The notes under the pieces were generated by a model. That model was not told the DNA's origin and ran no database searches. It saw only the letters and a program-made list of their open reading frames with translations. DNA of 64,000 nucleotides, taken from the NCBI RefSeq assembly GCF_008254045.1, contig NZ_CP042425.1:4402001-4466000 (forward strand). Reading direction: 5' to 3'. This DNA comes from Limnoglobus roseus (GTDB taxonomy: Bacteria > Planctomycetota > Planctomycetia > Gemmatales > Gemmataceae). The position numbers were made by a program, and so were the translations under genes. Shown here piece after piece: positions 1-7,996 of this stretch. Each line of letters begins with the position of its first letter. The first letter of the stretch is position 1.

Positions 1-2
1 CG

Positions 3-3000
3 GGCGTGCTGTCGTTTGTCAACGCCCCCGACTTCGAGAACCCGGCCGACGGCGACCACGACAACGTTTACGAAGTGGTCGTCCAGGCGTCGGACGGCCA
101 ACTCACCGACGCAGAGACGATCCTGGTGTCCGTCGCGGACGTGAACGACAACCCGCCGGTCATCTACGACGACGGCAGCGGCGACGACTACGTGGTAGTC
201 GACGTGCCTGAGAACTCGACGGTCGTGACCACCATCTCGGCCACCGACGCCGACGTGAATTCAGTGCTGACGTACTCCATCACCGGCGGTGCCGACCAGG
301 ACTTGTTCGCCATCAACCCGGTGACCGGCGTGGTGACGTTCCGCACACCGCCCAATTTTGAACGGCCGGCCGACGCCGACGGGGATAACAACTACCAGGT
401 GTTAGTCACCGTCAGCGACGGCCGGTTCACGGACTCCGAGTACGTGTACGCGAACGTTTACGACGTGAACGAGCCGCCCGTGATCGACACGCCTTCTCAG
501 TTCACGCCGCCGGAAAATCAGGCCTTCGTCGCTACGATCGAGGCTACGGACGAGGACGACCCGACCCTGACGTATGCCATCACCGGCGGCGAGGACGCGG
601 CCCAGTTTCAACTAGACGGAACGACCGGCGTCCTGTCGTTCGTCTCGCCGCCGGACCACGAACGGCCGGCCGACGCGAACGGCGACAACATCTACCACGT
701 CACGGTCCAGGTTTCGGACGGGCAAAACACGACTACCCAGGCCTTGACCGTCACCGTGATCGACGAGAACGACAACCCGCCCGTCATCATCAGCAACGGC
801 GGCGGCACGGCGACCGTGGCGGTGCCAGAAAACACGACGGGCGTCACGACCGTCGTCGCGACCGATGCCGACTCCAACCCGCAACTCCGGTATTCGATCA
901 CCGGCGGCAACGACGCCGCCCGGTTCACGATCGACCCTATCTTCGGCACGCTCGCCTTCGCGACAGCCCCGGACTTTGAAAGTCCGACGGACGCGAACGG
1001 CGACCACGTCTACGAGGTGTTCGTCCAAGTCTCCGACGGCACTTACACCGACGACCAATTCCTCTCCGTAGGCGTGACGAACGTCGTGGACGTCGCCCCG
1101 GTCATCACGAGCAACGGCGGCGGCCCCACGGCCACCCTGTCCGTGCCCGAGAACACGGCCGCCGTGACGACTATCACTGCGACCGACGCCGACGCCGGCC
1201 ACCCGGCCGTGACGTTCTCCATCACCGGCGGGTCAGACGCGAGCCTGTTCACCCTCGATCCGACAACCGGCGTATTGCAGTTCCGGACGCCGCCCGACTT
1301 CGAGCACCCGACCGACGCCGACCACGACAACCGGTACGACGTGGTCGTGAAAGCGATGGCCGGAAGCCTGAGCACAACGCAAGCCCTCGCCGTCCGCGTG
1401 ACGGACGTGAACGAACCGCCGCGGATCACGAGCGGCAACACCTTCACCCTGCCCGAGAACAAGACGGCCGTGGGGACCGTTACCGCGACCGACCCCGACG
1501 CGGGGGGGGAAGTGCTGTTCGCCATCGTCGGCGGGGCGGACGCGGCCCAGTTCGCGATCGACGCGACGACCGGCCTGCTGGCGTTCCGAACCGCGCCGGA
1601 CTTTGAGCACCCGGCCGACGCCAACCACGACAATGTGTACGAAGTGAGCGTCCAAGCTTCGGACGGCTCGTTGAGAGACAGCCAGAATATGACCGTCATA
1701 GTGACAAACGTGACCGGGCCGACGGCCGATTTCACTCTCGTGAACTTCATTCCGCCCAACGGGATCGTACCGCCGAGAACGGCGTTTTTCAACATCAGCT
1801 TTAGTAAGCCGGTGTTGGGGGCAAGCAGCACGTCGAACTACGAACTCCGTCGTGCCGGAGCCGATGGCTTACTGGGAACGGCTGATGACATCGTTGTGCC
1901 CGTGGGTCCGTATTCGTACCCGCCGAGCACAGGCCCTACCACGAGTCTTGCACAAATCTATTTGCCGACAACGCCACTGTCAGGAGACGTTTACCGGCTG
2001 ACGGTCAAGGATGCCATCACAGACGCGGCCGGTAACGCCCTCGACGGCGCTCGTACAGGTGACCCGGGAAGTGATTTTGTGTACGACTTCGTGGTAACGG
2101 CTACGGCGGCCACAAACTTCAAGGGAACACAGCCAGTTCCGCCATCAGGTTTTGTTGGGCACCCGACCTATTCAATCGCCGTCGATTTGAATAACGACGG
2201 CTACGATGATGTTGTTTCGCTAGTCAGCTCTAATTTGAACACCCCTTCCGGATATCTGATTAGTCTTTGTGTTTCGATGAACAATTTCGGCGATTTGGCA
2301 CACGTGGTAATATTCGATACAGGCTACTATAATTCTAATAATCTTGCTGTCGGCGACTTCGATGGAGACGGCAAGATTGATCTTGGGGTGTTCGACGGCA
2401 ACGGAATATTAATCTTCCATGGTACTGGAACGGGTTCTTTTTCTGGCACGACAGAGACGCCACTTCCCGGTCTCGGCTATGTATACTCCTTAGCAGTCGG
2501 CGACTTGAACAATGACGGACTTTTAGATTTAGCCTTCACAGGCTTTGACAGTAGCAATTATTCTGTAATAAATACGTGGATCAACGCCGGACAGAATCAC
2601 TTCGTCCACGAACTAACCCATTCAGTTGGCGACCATTTTACACGAATATCTTTAGTTGATTACAACCGAGATGGCAAACTCGATCTCATAGATTTCCACC
2701 CGGGCCTGGGGTCGATCGAGGTCTTGTACGGAACTGGAGATGGCCTCATAGCTGGCGAGACAACATTTAACGCATTACAGGGATATGCATATTCTACTGA
2801 CGGCCCACTGTTGAGCACCGACTTCAATGGCGATGGGATTCCCGACTTCGTACTTTCGAACGCCGGTTACCCCTACAGTCAAAATAATTTTGTAGAATTT
2901 TTAATTTATCGTAACGCGCTCGGTACATTTTCGCCGACAATCGTAAATCTAAACGACGCGCTTATTATATATCATGTTGCCTTGGGCGACTTTAATGGAG

Positions 3001-4799
3001 ATGGTAAATCGGACGTAGCAGTATTTTATACGTCGAAGACCACTTCGGCCTACGCGCTCACCGTACTGACAGGTAACGGCGACGGTACATTTAATGTGGG
3101 CCAAACAGTACCCTTGACGGACACTTTTTTTTCACAAATAACTTATCAGAATACTGCTACCGCCTTGACTACCGTTAACATTAACCGTGACGGCAGATTG
3201 GACCTTCTTTTAACGGATACGTACACGAACGGATACTTTGACAACGATTTTTACGCTCTAATCAGTGTCCAGCCATCTACGCCGATTACTTCGCTCCAAA
3301 GTCCCGGTGGTTATATCTTTAGTCTTGTAAATAGTGGGGCCGGTGCCGGCCAAATTGCACAAGTCTCGACGAACGCCTTTAACGGGTTGAATCGACTCCA
3401 ACTTAATGGCATTAGTTACGCACCTGTCGATCTGTCGAGTATGACTGATAGCGGGCAAACCTTAGTGACGGGCAAACAAAATGTTGCCGGAGTGACGGTT
3501 TCGCGACAGATCACTGTGCCATCCACCGGCGGCCAAGACTTCACGCGTACCGTGGACAGTTATACGAACAGTCTCTCATCCTTCCCGATCACCTTAACCG
3601 TCCACGTCGTCGGCAATTTGGCCTCCGACGCCTCGACTACGGTCTTCGCCGTCGCCCCCGACGGCAGTTGGTACGGCACCGACGACGGCAAGGGCGGGTT
3701 GGCCACCATCCACTACATCCACGGCCCGAGCGGCATCCGGCCCACGTCCGAAGATGTGATCGGTGACAACATCGAGTGGACCTACGTGCTGACCATTCTG
3801 CCCGGTCAGACGATCAAGCTGGCGACCTTCACGATCGTCGCCGCCGACCGGGACGCCGCCGTTGCCGCCGCCAACGCCCTCGTCCTGCCTAACGGCTTCG
3901 GCGGCCAAGCCGGCGCGTTCCTCAGCCGGGCGGACCTCGGCAGCCTGGCCAATTTCTACTACAACCGCCCGCCGACGGACGTGACGCTGTCGGCTACCAG
4001 CATCCCCGAGAACCGGCCCGCCGGCACGGTCGTCGGCACCCTCGCCGGCGTGGACCCGGACGCGAACGAGGCGTTCACCTACGCCCTCGTCGCCGGCGAC
4101 GGTTCCACGGACAACGGCTCATTCACGATCGACGGCAACCAACTCAAGACCGCGGCCGCGTTCGATTTCGAGGTCAAGTCGAATTACGCCATCCGCGTGC
4201 GGGTGACGGACGCGGCCGGCGTGTCTTTCACCCGCGTGTTCACCGTTTCGGTCGTCAACCTGCCGGGGCCGACGGTGACCGGCATCCGGGGCTACTACGG
4301 CAACGGCCGGTCGATCGACCTCCTCACGACGACCCGGAAGGTGTTGCCGTGGTCGATCACCGCGATCGAGGTGACGTTCAGCGCCCCGGTGACCGCCCAA
4401 GCGGCTAGCCTAAGCCTTCCCTATTCGATCACGCCCGTAATAATCTCGGGCGTAACCGGGAGCGGCACGAACACGATCCGGTGGACGTTCCTCAACGGCC
4501 TGACGACCGTAAATTCCCCACTGATTCTGTCCGCCGCGGGGGGCAACGCGATCGTGTCGGTCTCGGGGCAAGAGCCGATCGCCGGCAACGGCGTCACCGA
4601 CGGCACGCAGTACACGCGGACGCTCAAGGTTCTACAAGGCGACTTCGACGACAACGGAGTCGTCAACGCCACCGATGCGGCACTCGTCTACAAGGTCATT
4701 GGAACCGCGTACAACGCCTTCGCCGACGTGGATGGCGACGGCGACGTGGACATGGATGATTTTAACTTGGTCCGGAATCGCATCGGTCGAAGTCTCTAA
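3..4799 (+). CDS. Cadherin-repeat / FG-GAP / dockerin-like surface protein (5' truncated by window edge)
   Basis: The reading frame is already open at the left edge, so the N-terminus is missing. At least 1597 residues are visible. The first ~560 residues hold about five and a half cadherin-like repeats of roughly 100 residues. Each has a VPEN or PEN start, an ATDAD-type calcium-binding stretch, an SITGG core and a DVNEPP/DENDNPP linker. A Big_5/Ig-like segment follows (~575-700). Next come FG-GAP/VCBS-type repeats with D-x-D/N-x-DG loops such as GDFDGDGK, GDLNNDG and TDFNGDG (~715-1080). One more cadherin-like domain lies at ~1320-1425. The extreme C-terminus (QGDFDDNGVVNATDAALVYK and DVDGDGDVDMDD) resembles a dockerin type I pair of calcium loops. 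This architecture is typical of secreted adhesins of planctomycetes. The FG-GAP part (about 2.1-3.5 kb) is visibly richer in A/T than the flanks. The exact ligand cannot be told. Confidence 0.9.
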   Translation, partial: GVLSFVNAPDFENPADGDHDNVYEVVVQASDGQLTDAETILVSVADVNDNPPVIYDDGSGDDYVVVDVPENSTVVTTISATDADVNSVLTYSITGGADQDLFAINPVTGVVTFRTPPNFERPADADGDNNYQVLVTVSDGRFTDSEYVYANVYDVNEPPVIDTPSQFTPPENQAFVATIEATDEDDPTLTYAITGGEDAAQFQLDGTTGVLSFVSPPDHERPADANGDNIYHVTVQVSDGQNTTTQALTVTVIDENDNPPVIISNGGGTATVAVPENTTGVTTVVATDADSNPQLRYSITGGNDAARFTIDPIFGTLAFATAPDFESPTDANGDHVYEVFVQVSDGTYTDDQFLSVGVTNVVDVAPVITSNGGGPTATLSVPENTAAVTTITATDADAGHPAVTFSITGGSDASLFTLDPTTGVLQFRTPPDFEHPTDADHDNRYDVVVKAMAGSLSTTQALAVRVTDVNEPPRITSGNTFTLPENKTAVGTVTATDPDAGGEVLFAIVGGADAAQFAIDATTGLLAFRTAPDFEHPADANHDNVYEVSVQASDGSLRDSQNMTVIVTNVTGPTADFTLVNFIPPNGIVPPRTAFFNISFSKPVLGASSTSNYELRRAGADGLLGTADDIVVPVGPYSYPPSTGPTTSLAQIYLPTTPLSGDVYRLTVKDAITDAAGNALDGARTGDPGSDFVYDFVVTATAATNFKGTQPVPPSGFVGHPTYSIAVDLNNDGYDDVVSLVSSNLNTPSGYLISLCVSMNNFGDLAHVVIFDTGYYNSNNLAVGDFDGDGKIDLGVFDGNGILIFHGTGTGSFSGTTETPLPGLGYVYSLAVGDLNNDGLLDLAFTGFDSSNYSVINTWINAGQNHFVHELTHSVGDHFTRISLVDYNRDGKLDLIDFHPGLGSIEVLYGTGDGLIAGETTFNALQGYAYSTDGPLLSTDFNGDGIPDFVLSNAGYPYSQNNFVEFLIYRNALGTFSPTIVNLNDALIIYHVALGDFNGDGKSDVAVFYTSKTTSAYALTVLTGNGDGTFNVGQTVPLTDTFFSQITYQNTATALTTVNINRDGRLDLLLTDTYTNGYFDNDFYALISVQPSTPITSLQSPGGYIFSLVNSGAGAGQIAQVSTNAFNGLNRLQLNGISYAPVDLSSMTDSGQTLVTGKQNVAGVTVSRQITVPSTGGQDFTRTVDSYTNSLSSFPITLTVHVVGNLASDASTTVFAVAPDGSWYGTDDGKGGLATIHYIHGPSGIRPTSEDVIGDNIEWTYVLTILPGQTIKLATFTIVAADRDAAVAAANALVLPNGFGGQAGAFLSRADLGSLANFYYNRPPTDVTLSATSIPENRPAGTVVGTLAGVDPDANEAFTYALVAGDGSTDNGSFTIDGNQLKTAAAFDFEVKSNYAIRVRVTDAAGVSFTRVFTVSVVNLPGPTVTGIRGYYGNGRSIDLLTTTRKVLPWSITAIEVTFSAPVTAQAASLSLPYSITPVIISGVTGSGTNTIRWTFLNGLTTVNSPLILSAAGGNAIVSVSGQEPIAGNGVTDGTQYTRTLKVLQGDFDDNGVVNATDAALVYKVIGTAYNAFADVDGDGDVDMDDFNLVRNRIGRSL

Positions 4800-4855
4800 C
4801 TTTCTATTTGCTCGAAGAGAGACCCCGGGCGAACTCACAACTAGGAACTCACGCG

Positions 4856-5572
4856 ATGCGCTGGTGTATACTTGTGCTTGCTTTTTTGACTCCCCCCTTG
4901 ATGCCGTCGGCCGAGGCCGCCTTCCAGGTCTCGATTCAAGATACGACGGCGAACGCGGACTCGGTCGGCAACTTCTTCGACGTCGTATTGACCCACAACG
5001 ACTCGCCGCCAACCGACAGTTATTCCTTGTTCTTATTCAGCGTTCGGGTCTCGGTGTCGGCGGATTCGGGCGTGGCGTTCGTGACCGTGACCGATTCTAG
5101 CCCGGGGTATATTTTCACCGGGAGCAGTTTGGGGATCATTCCGGTCAACGAATCGACCGCAACCCTTACGGCCATCAGTTGGAGCGATGTTGCCATTCCC
5201 GACGTAACAGTCAGTTCGCCAAGCACCTTTACGCTCGGCCGTGTGTTTTACGACGTTTCGAACAACGCCACCCCAGGCGTGTTCAGCTTGACCATCGACC
5301 CGCAAGTGACGAATTTTTTCGACGACAACACATCTGGCTCCGTCACCTTCACGACCTCAAATGGGAATTTGACCATTAACGGTGCAAGCCAAGCGGTTGT
5401 CACGCCGGAACCGGCCTCATTCTTGATACTCCTAACGGGCACCTGCGGACTTGCCGTGTTACGCCGGCGGTTTACCGCCGACTGCCCGCGGTTACAGACG
5501 GCTCGTCTCGCTGACAAAGATAATTCTGTATCAGGTACACAATCCACTGGAATCGCCACTAAACGACGATAA
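4856..5572 (+). CDS. PEP-CTERM sorted exported protein
   Basis: This is a 238-aa product. I chose the ATG at 4856 rather than an in-frame upstream start because it places a clean signal peptide (MRWCILVLAFL...AEA) at the N-terminus. The middle part is a beta-rich, Thr/Ser/Asp-rich region with no family I can name. Near the C-terminus, TPEPASFLILLTGTCGLAV followed by LRRR matches the PEP-CTERM pattern: PEP motif, hydrophobic helix, basic cluster. That signal is normally recognised by exosortase, which anchors or releases proteins at the cell surface. An extra tail of about 33 residues follows the arginines, which is unusual because the basic cluster normally ends the protein. It sits 56 bp downstream of the cadherin gene on the same strand and may be co-transcribed. 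Confidence 0.82.
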   Translation: MRWCILVLAFLTPPLMPSAEAAFQVSIQDTTANADSVGNFFDVVLTHNDSPPTDSYSLFLFSVRVSVSADSGVAFVTVTDSSPGYIFTGSSLGIIPVNESTATLTAISWSDVAIPDVTVSSPSTFTLGRVFYDVSNNATPGVFSLTIDPQVTNFFDDNTSGSVTFTTSNGNLTINGASQAVVTPEPASFLILLTGTCGLAVLRRRFTADCPRLQTARLADKDNSVSGTQSTGIATKRR

Positions 5573-5668
5573 AGTATGCCACATCGCGGCCTTCCACCGA
5601 ACGACGTGAAACGTACCAGATTGCCTCGGATTTCAGCCGAATCTGTCGAGTTGAGGGTTTCAAGAGCA

Positions 5669-5715
5669 CTCGACTACGGAACCGAAGGTTAGAGGTTCGA
5701 CTCCTCTTGGGTGTA
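5669..5715 (+). other. tRNA-like 3' half (degenerate, Arg-ACG-like), possible attachment-site scar
   Basis: Positions 5691-5707 form a perfect T-arm: 5-bp stem AGAGG/CCTCT around the loop TTCGACT. A 7-nt acceptor-like strand and a discriminator A follow at 5708-5715. Upstream, CTACGGA at 5674-5680 would be an anticodon loop with ACG, but the flanking stem does not pair. No matching 5' acceptor strand is present, so this is not a functional tRNA. Instead, GTCGAGT (5645-5651) and ACTCGAC (5668-5674) form a perfect hairpin over the place where a D-arm would be. A tRNA 3' half just upstream of a truncated integrase gene is the classic remains of a tRNA-targeted integration event. That link is inference. 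Confidence 0.45.
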
Positions 5716-5872
5716 CTGGACTTACGGCGATTCGCCGGAGTCTGTCCGAGATATCCTGTCCGAGATCGAGAAATAACCCTCCCCGGTGTTACCAGCACCG
5801 AGGAGGGTCAGCGACGCGAACCTTTTCAGGCCCGGCCGTGCTTTAAACGGGTTTCCTGAGGAGGTTTCTTCC

Positions 5873-6580
5873 ATGTCCCGCCGTCAGCCCGCTCCGTATT
5901 TCAAGAAGTCCCACAAGGCCTGGTACGTCCAAATCGGCGCGAAGCAGCACCGTCTTTCGGACGACTACGCCGAAGCACTCGCCCACTGTGCCGAGTTGCT
6001 CAAGGCCCATAAGAAGGCCGAACGGTTCGTCGTCCCCGGCGAGCCTCGGCCTTTTACCCTCGGACAACTCACTGCGGAGTTCCTGCGGGTCGCGTTCAAA
6101 GACCGCTCCCCGCGCACCCGCGGCTGGTACCAAGAGAAACTCACGCCCTTCGTCCGCCACCTCGGCGAAACCTTCCCGGCCTCCCACCTCAAGCCGCTCC
6201 ACGTCGAACAGTGGGTCGCCGTCCACCCCGACTGGGCCCGGGGCACGGCACGGGGCGTCTGGCAGGCCGTGCAACGGCTTATGCGGTGGGCCGAGCGAAG
6301 TGGCCGGACGCCGCATTCGTCCGTCTGCGATTACGCCAAACCGAAGGCCGGGAAGCGGTCGGTCGTTATTTCGCCCGCCGAATACCAACGAGTCCGAGAG
6401 GCCATCCGCTCGGAGCGGTTCCTCGACCTCGTCACGCTGGCGTGGGATAACGGCCCTCATCCGCGGCTGGCACGAAGACCGTGGACTGACGGTGCCGGAC
6501 GGCCGCGGGCGACGGAAGAGACTGTCACAACCGAATCGTTCCACCTGAACTCGGCATCCGGTCGCCCCAAAAGGAGGTGA
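5873..6580 (+). pseudogene. Truncated phage-type tyrosine recombinase/integrase
   Basis: The start is the ATG at 5873, with a strong GAGGAGG ribosome binding site about 9 nt upstream. The 235-aa product starts MSRRQPAPYFKKSHKAWYV, an N-terminal type common in planctomycete integrases. A core-binding (SAM-like) domain follows at ~60-150 (FTLGQLTAEFL, SPRTRGWYQEKL). Sequence similarity fades after LVTLAWDNG at about residue 200, exactly where the catalytic domain (R, H-x-x-R, Y) should begin. The last ~35 residues look like a frameshifted or substituted tail. No catalytic Arg-His-Arg-Tyr set can be found downstream, so strand exchange activity is not expected. It is followed by a strong terminator at 6623. 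Confidence 0.75.
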
Positions 6581-6622
6581 TTGGATCGTCAGAAGGCCGA
6601 CATCGTTAGGCACTACAGTTTG

Positions 6623-6662
6623 CCCCCGGTCGAACCTGTTCGACCGGGGGTGGTTTCTTTTT
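6623..6662 (+). terminator. Rho-independent terminator
   Basis: A perfect 12-bp stem (CCCCCGGTCGAA / TTCGACCGGGGG, 6623-6650) with a 4-nt loop CCTG is followed by a T-rich tract (TGGTTTCTTTTT). It lies 43 nt after the truncated integrase frame and would stop transcription leaving it. Confidence 0.88.
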
Positions 6663-6682
6663 GACGCAATACGGGGAAGGAG

Positions 6683-6853
6683 GTGGTCATCGCGCTCGGG
6701 GTGAGCGTGGCCGTGGCGGTGACGAGCTACGCCCTGCCGCACACGGCCGCGGCCGCCCTCAGCGGCGTCGGCGGGGCGTGCGCGGCCGTCGCCGTCCAGG
6801 CCGGCGCCTGGGTCAAGCGGAACGCCCGCCGCGTCAGCATCGCCCTCGCCTGA
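6683..6853 (+). CDS. Small hypothetical membrane peptide
   Basis: A possible GTG-initiated 56-aa frame. It has a hydrophobic, Ala/Val-rich first two thirds (VVIALGVSVAVAVTSYALP, then a second Ala/Gly-rich stretch) and a basic end (VKRNARRVSIALA). This would fit a short one- or two-helix membrane peptide. The only Shine-Dalgarno-like sequence (GGAAGGAGG) directly touches the GTG, which is too close. A later GTG at 6701 is too far from it. It could equally be a chance frame or the remnant of a longer gene. I do not recognise a family. Confidence 0.3.
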   Translation: MVIALGVSVAVAVTSYALPHTAAAALSGVGGACAAVAVQAGAWVKRNARRVSIALA

Positions 6854-6861
6854 CGCCGAAC

Positions 6862-6947
6862 GGTGCCCCAATCGTGTGCTCTTGACGTCGCCCCGGCCGG
6901 TCCCAGCCCGCGCGGGAGCGACGTCAAGAGCACCCGGTCGGGGCACC
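6862..6947. repeat. Large perfect inverted repeat (two nested arms)
   Basis: The inner arms are GTGCTCTTGACGTCGC (6876-6891) and its exact reverse complement (6918-6933), separated by 26 nt. The outer arms are GGTGCCCC (6862-6869) and GGGGCACC (6940-6947). Together they give an 86-nt cruciform or hairpin with 24 paired bases per side, interrupted by short mismatched spacers. There is no T-tract, so it is not a standard terminator. It could be a MITE-like or REP-like unit, or an mRNA processing structure between the two flanking small genes. Confidence 0.8.
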
Positions 6948-6993
6948 CATCAACGCCGGCCATTCCCCCATTCTCCTTCGACCGAGGTGCCCC

Positions 6994-7326
6994 GTGGCCT
7001 ACCTGGTTGCCTTCGCCGTGTTTCTGCTGCTGGCCGCCGCGTGCTGGTTCGCGGCCGTCGCCCTGTACCAGGGTTCCGTCGGCGGCCACCCGCCCGCCGC
7101 CACCCCCGACTACGCGAACCTCGTCGGCGCGGCCGTCGTCGTCAACGCCGTCACCGGGTTCGTCCCGAACCCGGCGGGATTCGCCCTCGGCAGCCTCGTG
7201 TGGGCCGTGGCCGTGGCTAACCTGGCCGTCCCGGCCGGCCGCAAGGTGGTGCTCGGCGGCTACCTACTGGCCGCGTCCGTGATCGCCCGCCTGGCCGTCC
7301 TCGGCATCCTCGACGTGACGAAGTGA
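6994..7326 (+). CDS. Small integral membrane protein of unknown function
   Basis: GTG start, 110 aa. Hydrophobic segments are visible at ~1-27, ~45-60, ~63-80 and ~85-105, separated by short loops such as YQGSVGGHPPAATPDY and PAGRK, so three or four membrane passes are likely. There is no catalytic motif and I cannot name a family. It lies just after the inverted-repeat structure and before a terminator at 7412. It is probably a single-gene unit in this scarred strip between surface-protein genes and the ion-transport block. Confidence 0.6.
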   Translation: MAYLVAFAVFLLLAAACWFAAVALYQGSVGGHPPAATPDYANLVGAAVVVNAVTGFVPNPAGFALGSLVWAVAVANLAVPAGRKVVLGGYLLAASVIARLAVLGILDVTK

Positions 7327-7411
7327 TGCCGCCCAGGCCGACCGGCTGGGTGAGATTGTGGGCGTGATGCCCTTTGCCGAACCGCGACCTCAACTCCTCA
7401 ACCAGGGAGGG

Positions 7412-7451
7412 TCGGCCCGCCGGGTGGCGGGCCGATCGGGGTCGCTTTTCT
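7412..7451 (+). terminator. Rho-independent terminator-like hairpin
   Basis: A perfect 10-bp stem TCGGCCCGCC / GGCGGGCCGA with loop GGGT (7412-7435) is followed, after a short GC-rich spacer, by TTTTCTTT. It lies 85 nt after the small membrane protein gene. Confidence 0.7.
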
Positions 7452-7754
7452 TTAGGTGTTACTGAAGCCTCGATCACGGCCCGGCGAACTCGGCGGCCCG
7501 GATGCCGACGACCACGACGACCTGTCGTTCACCGACGAGGAAGCGGGCACCGACCCGGACTAACTGGTCGGGTTCCGTCAGGCGCTGTTCGAACCGCCCA
7601 CAGCCCGACTGGTGCCAGTTACGGGGTTCCTCACCATCACCAAGGCGGACGGGTGGGAAGGTGGCAGACATAACTTTCTCGACATGCGGCAGGCAGGCGC
7701 CCCCGAGCCGACCTCCCTGCGCCCTCTTCCACGCGCGGTCTGAAACCGTCGAAC

Positions 7755-7860
7755 CCGGCCGTGACCGCGGCCGTGGGCGTTTCAGCCTTCGTCGGCGTCG
7801 CCCTCGGAGTCTACCCGGTGTGGAAGGCGCCTGGACCCGGACGCCTTGCGGTACGAATAC
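7755..7860 (+). pseudogene. C-terminal remnant of a MacB/FtsX-type ABC transporter permease (frameshifted)
   Basis: One frame reads AVGVSAFVGVALGVYPVWKA. That is the last membrane helix and start of the tail of MacB/FtsX permeases, whose consensus is close to GI-x-FG-x-YPAWKA. One base later the +1 frame continues with LDPDALRYEYRL, the conserved LDPIEALRYE ending of the same family. The pieces are therefore adjacent but out of frame, consistent with a small deletion between WKA and LDP. Nothing upstream in 7455-7750 restores the rest of the gene. A short acidic frame ending at 7564 (about 22 residues, ...DEEAGTDPD) may be another fragment. The relic lies just upstream of the MgtA gene. Confidence 0.6.
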
Positions 7861-7996
7861 CGACTTCCATCGACAGGAATATCGGCACAGTTTTGGATTG
7901 CCGCTCGACCGCAACGAGTGGGGGCTATCATGGCGGGATGTATGCGATGACAAGCTTTCGATCCTAACCTCGCAAGCGGAAGTGGAGCAACCCCTC

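Noticed and set aside
5641..5715. Functional tRNA-Arg gene
   Set aside because: Only T-arm and acceptor-like strand are intact; anticodon stem has three mismatches and no 5' acceptor partner exists.
7502..7996. Extended N-terminus of the Mg2+ ATPase from an upstream ATG
   Set aside because: The extra 165 codons show no family similarity, overlap the out-of-frame MacB-like remnant, and GTG 7997 has a ribosome site and gives normal family length.
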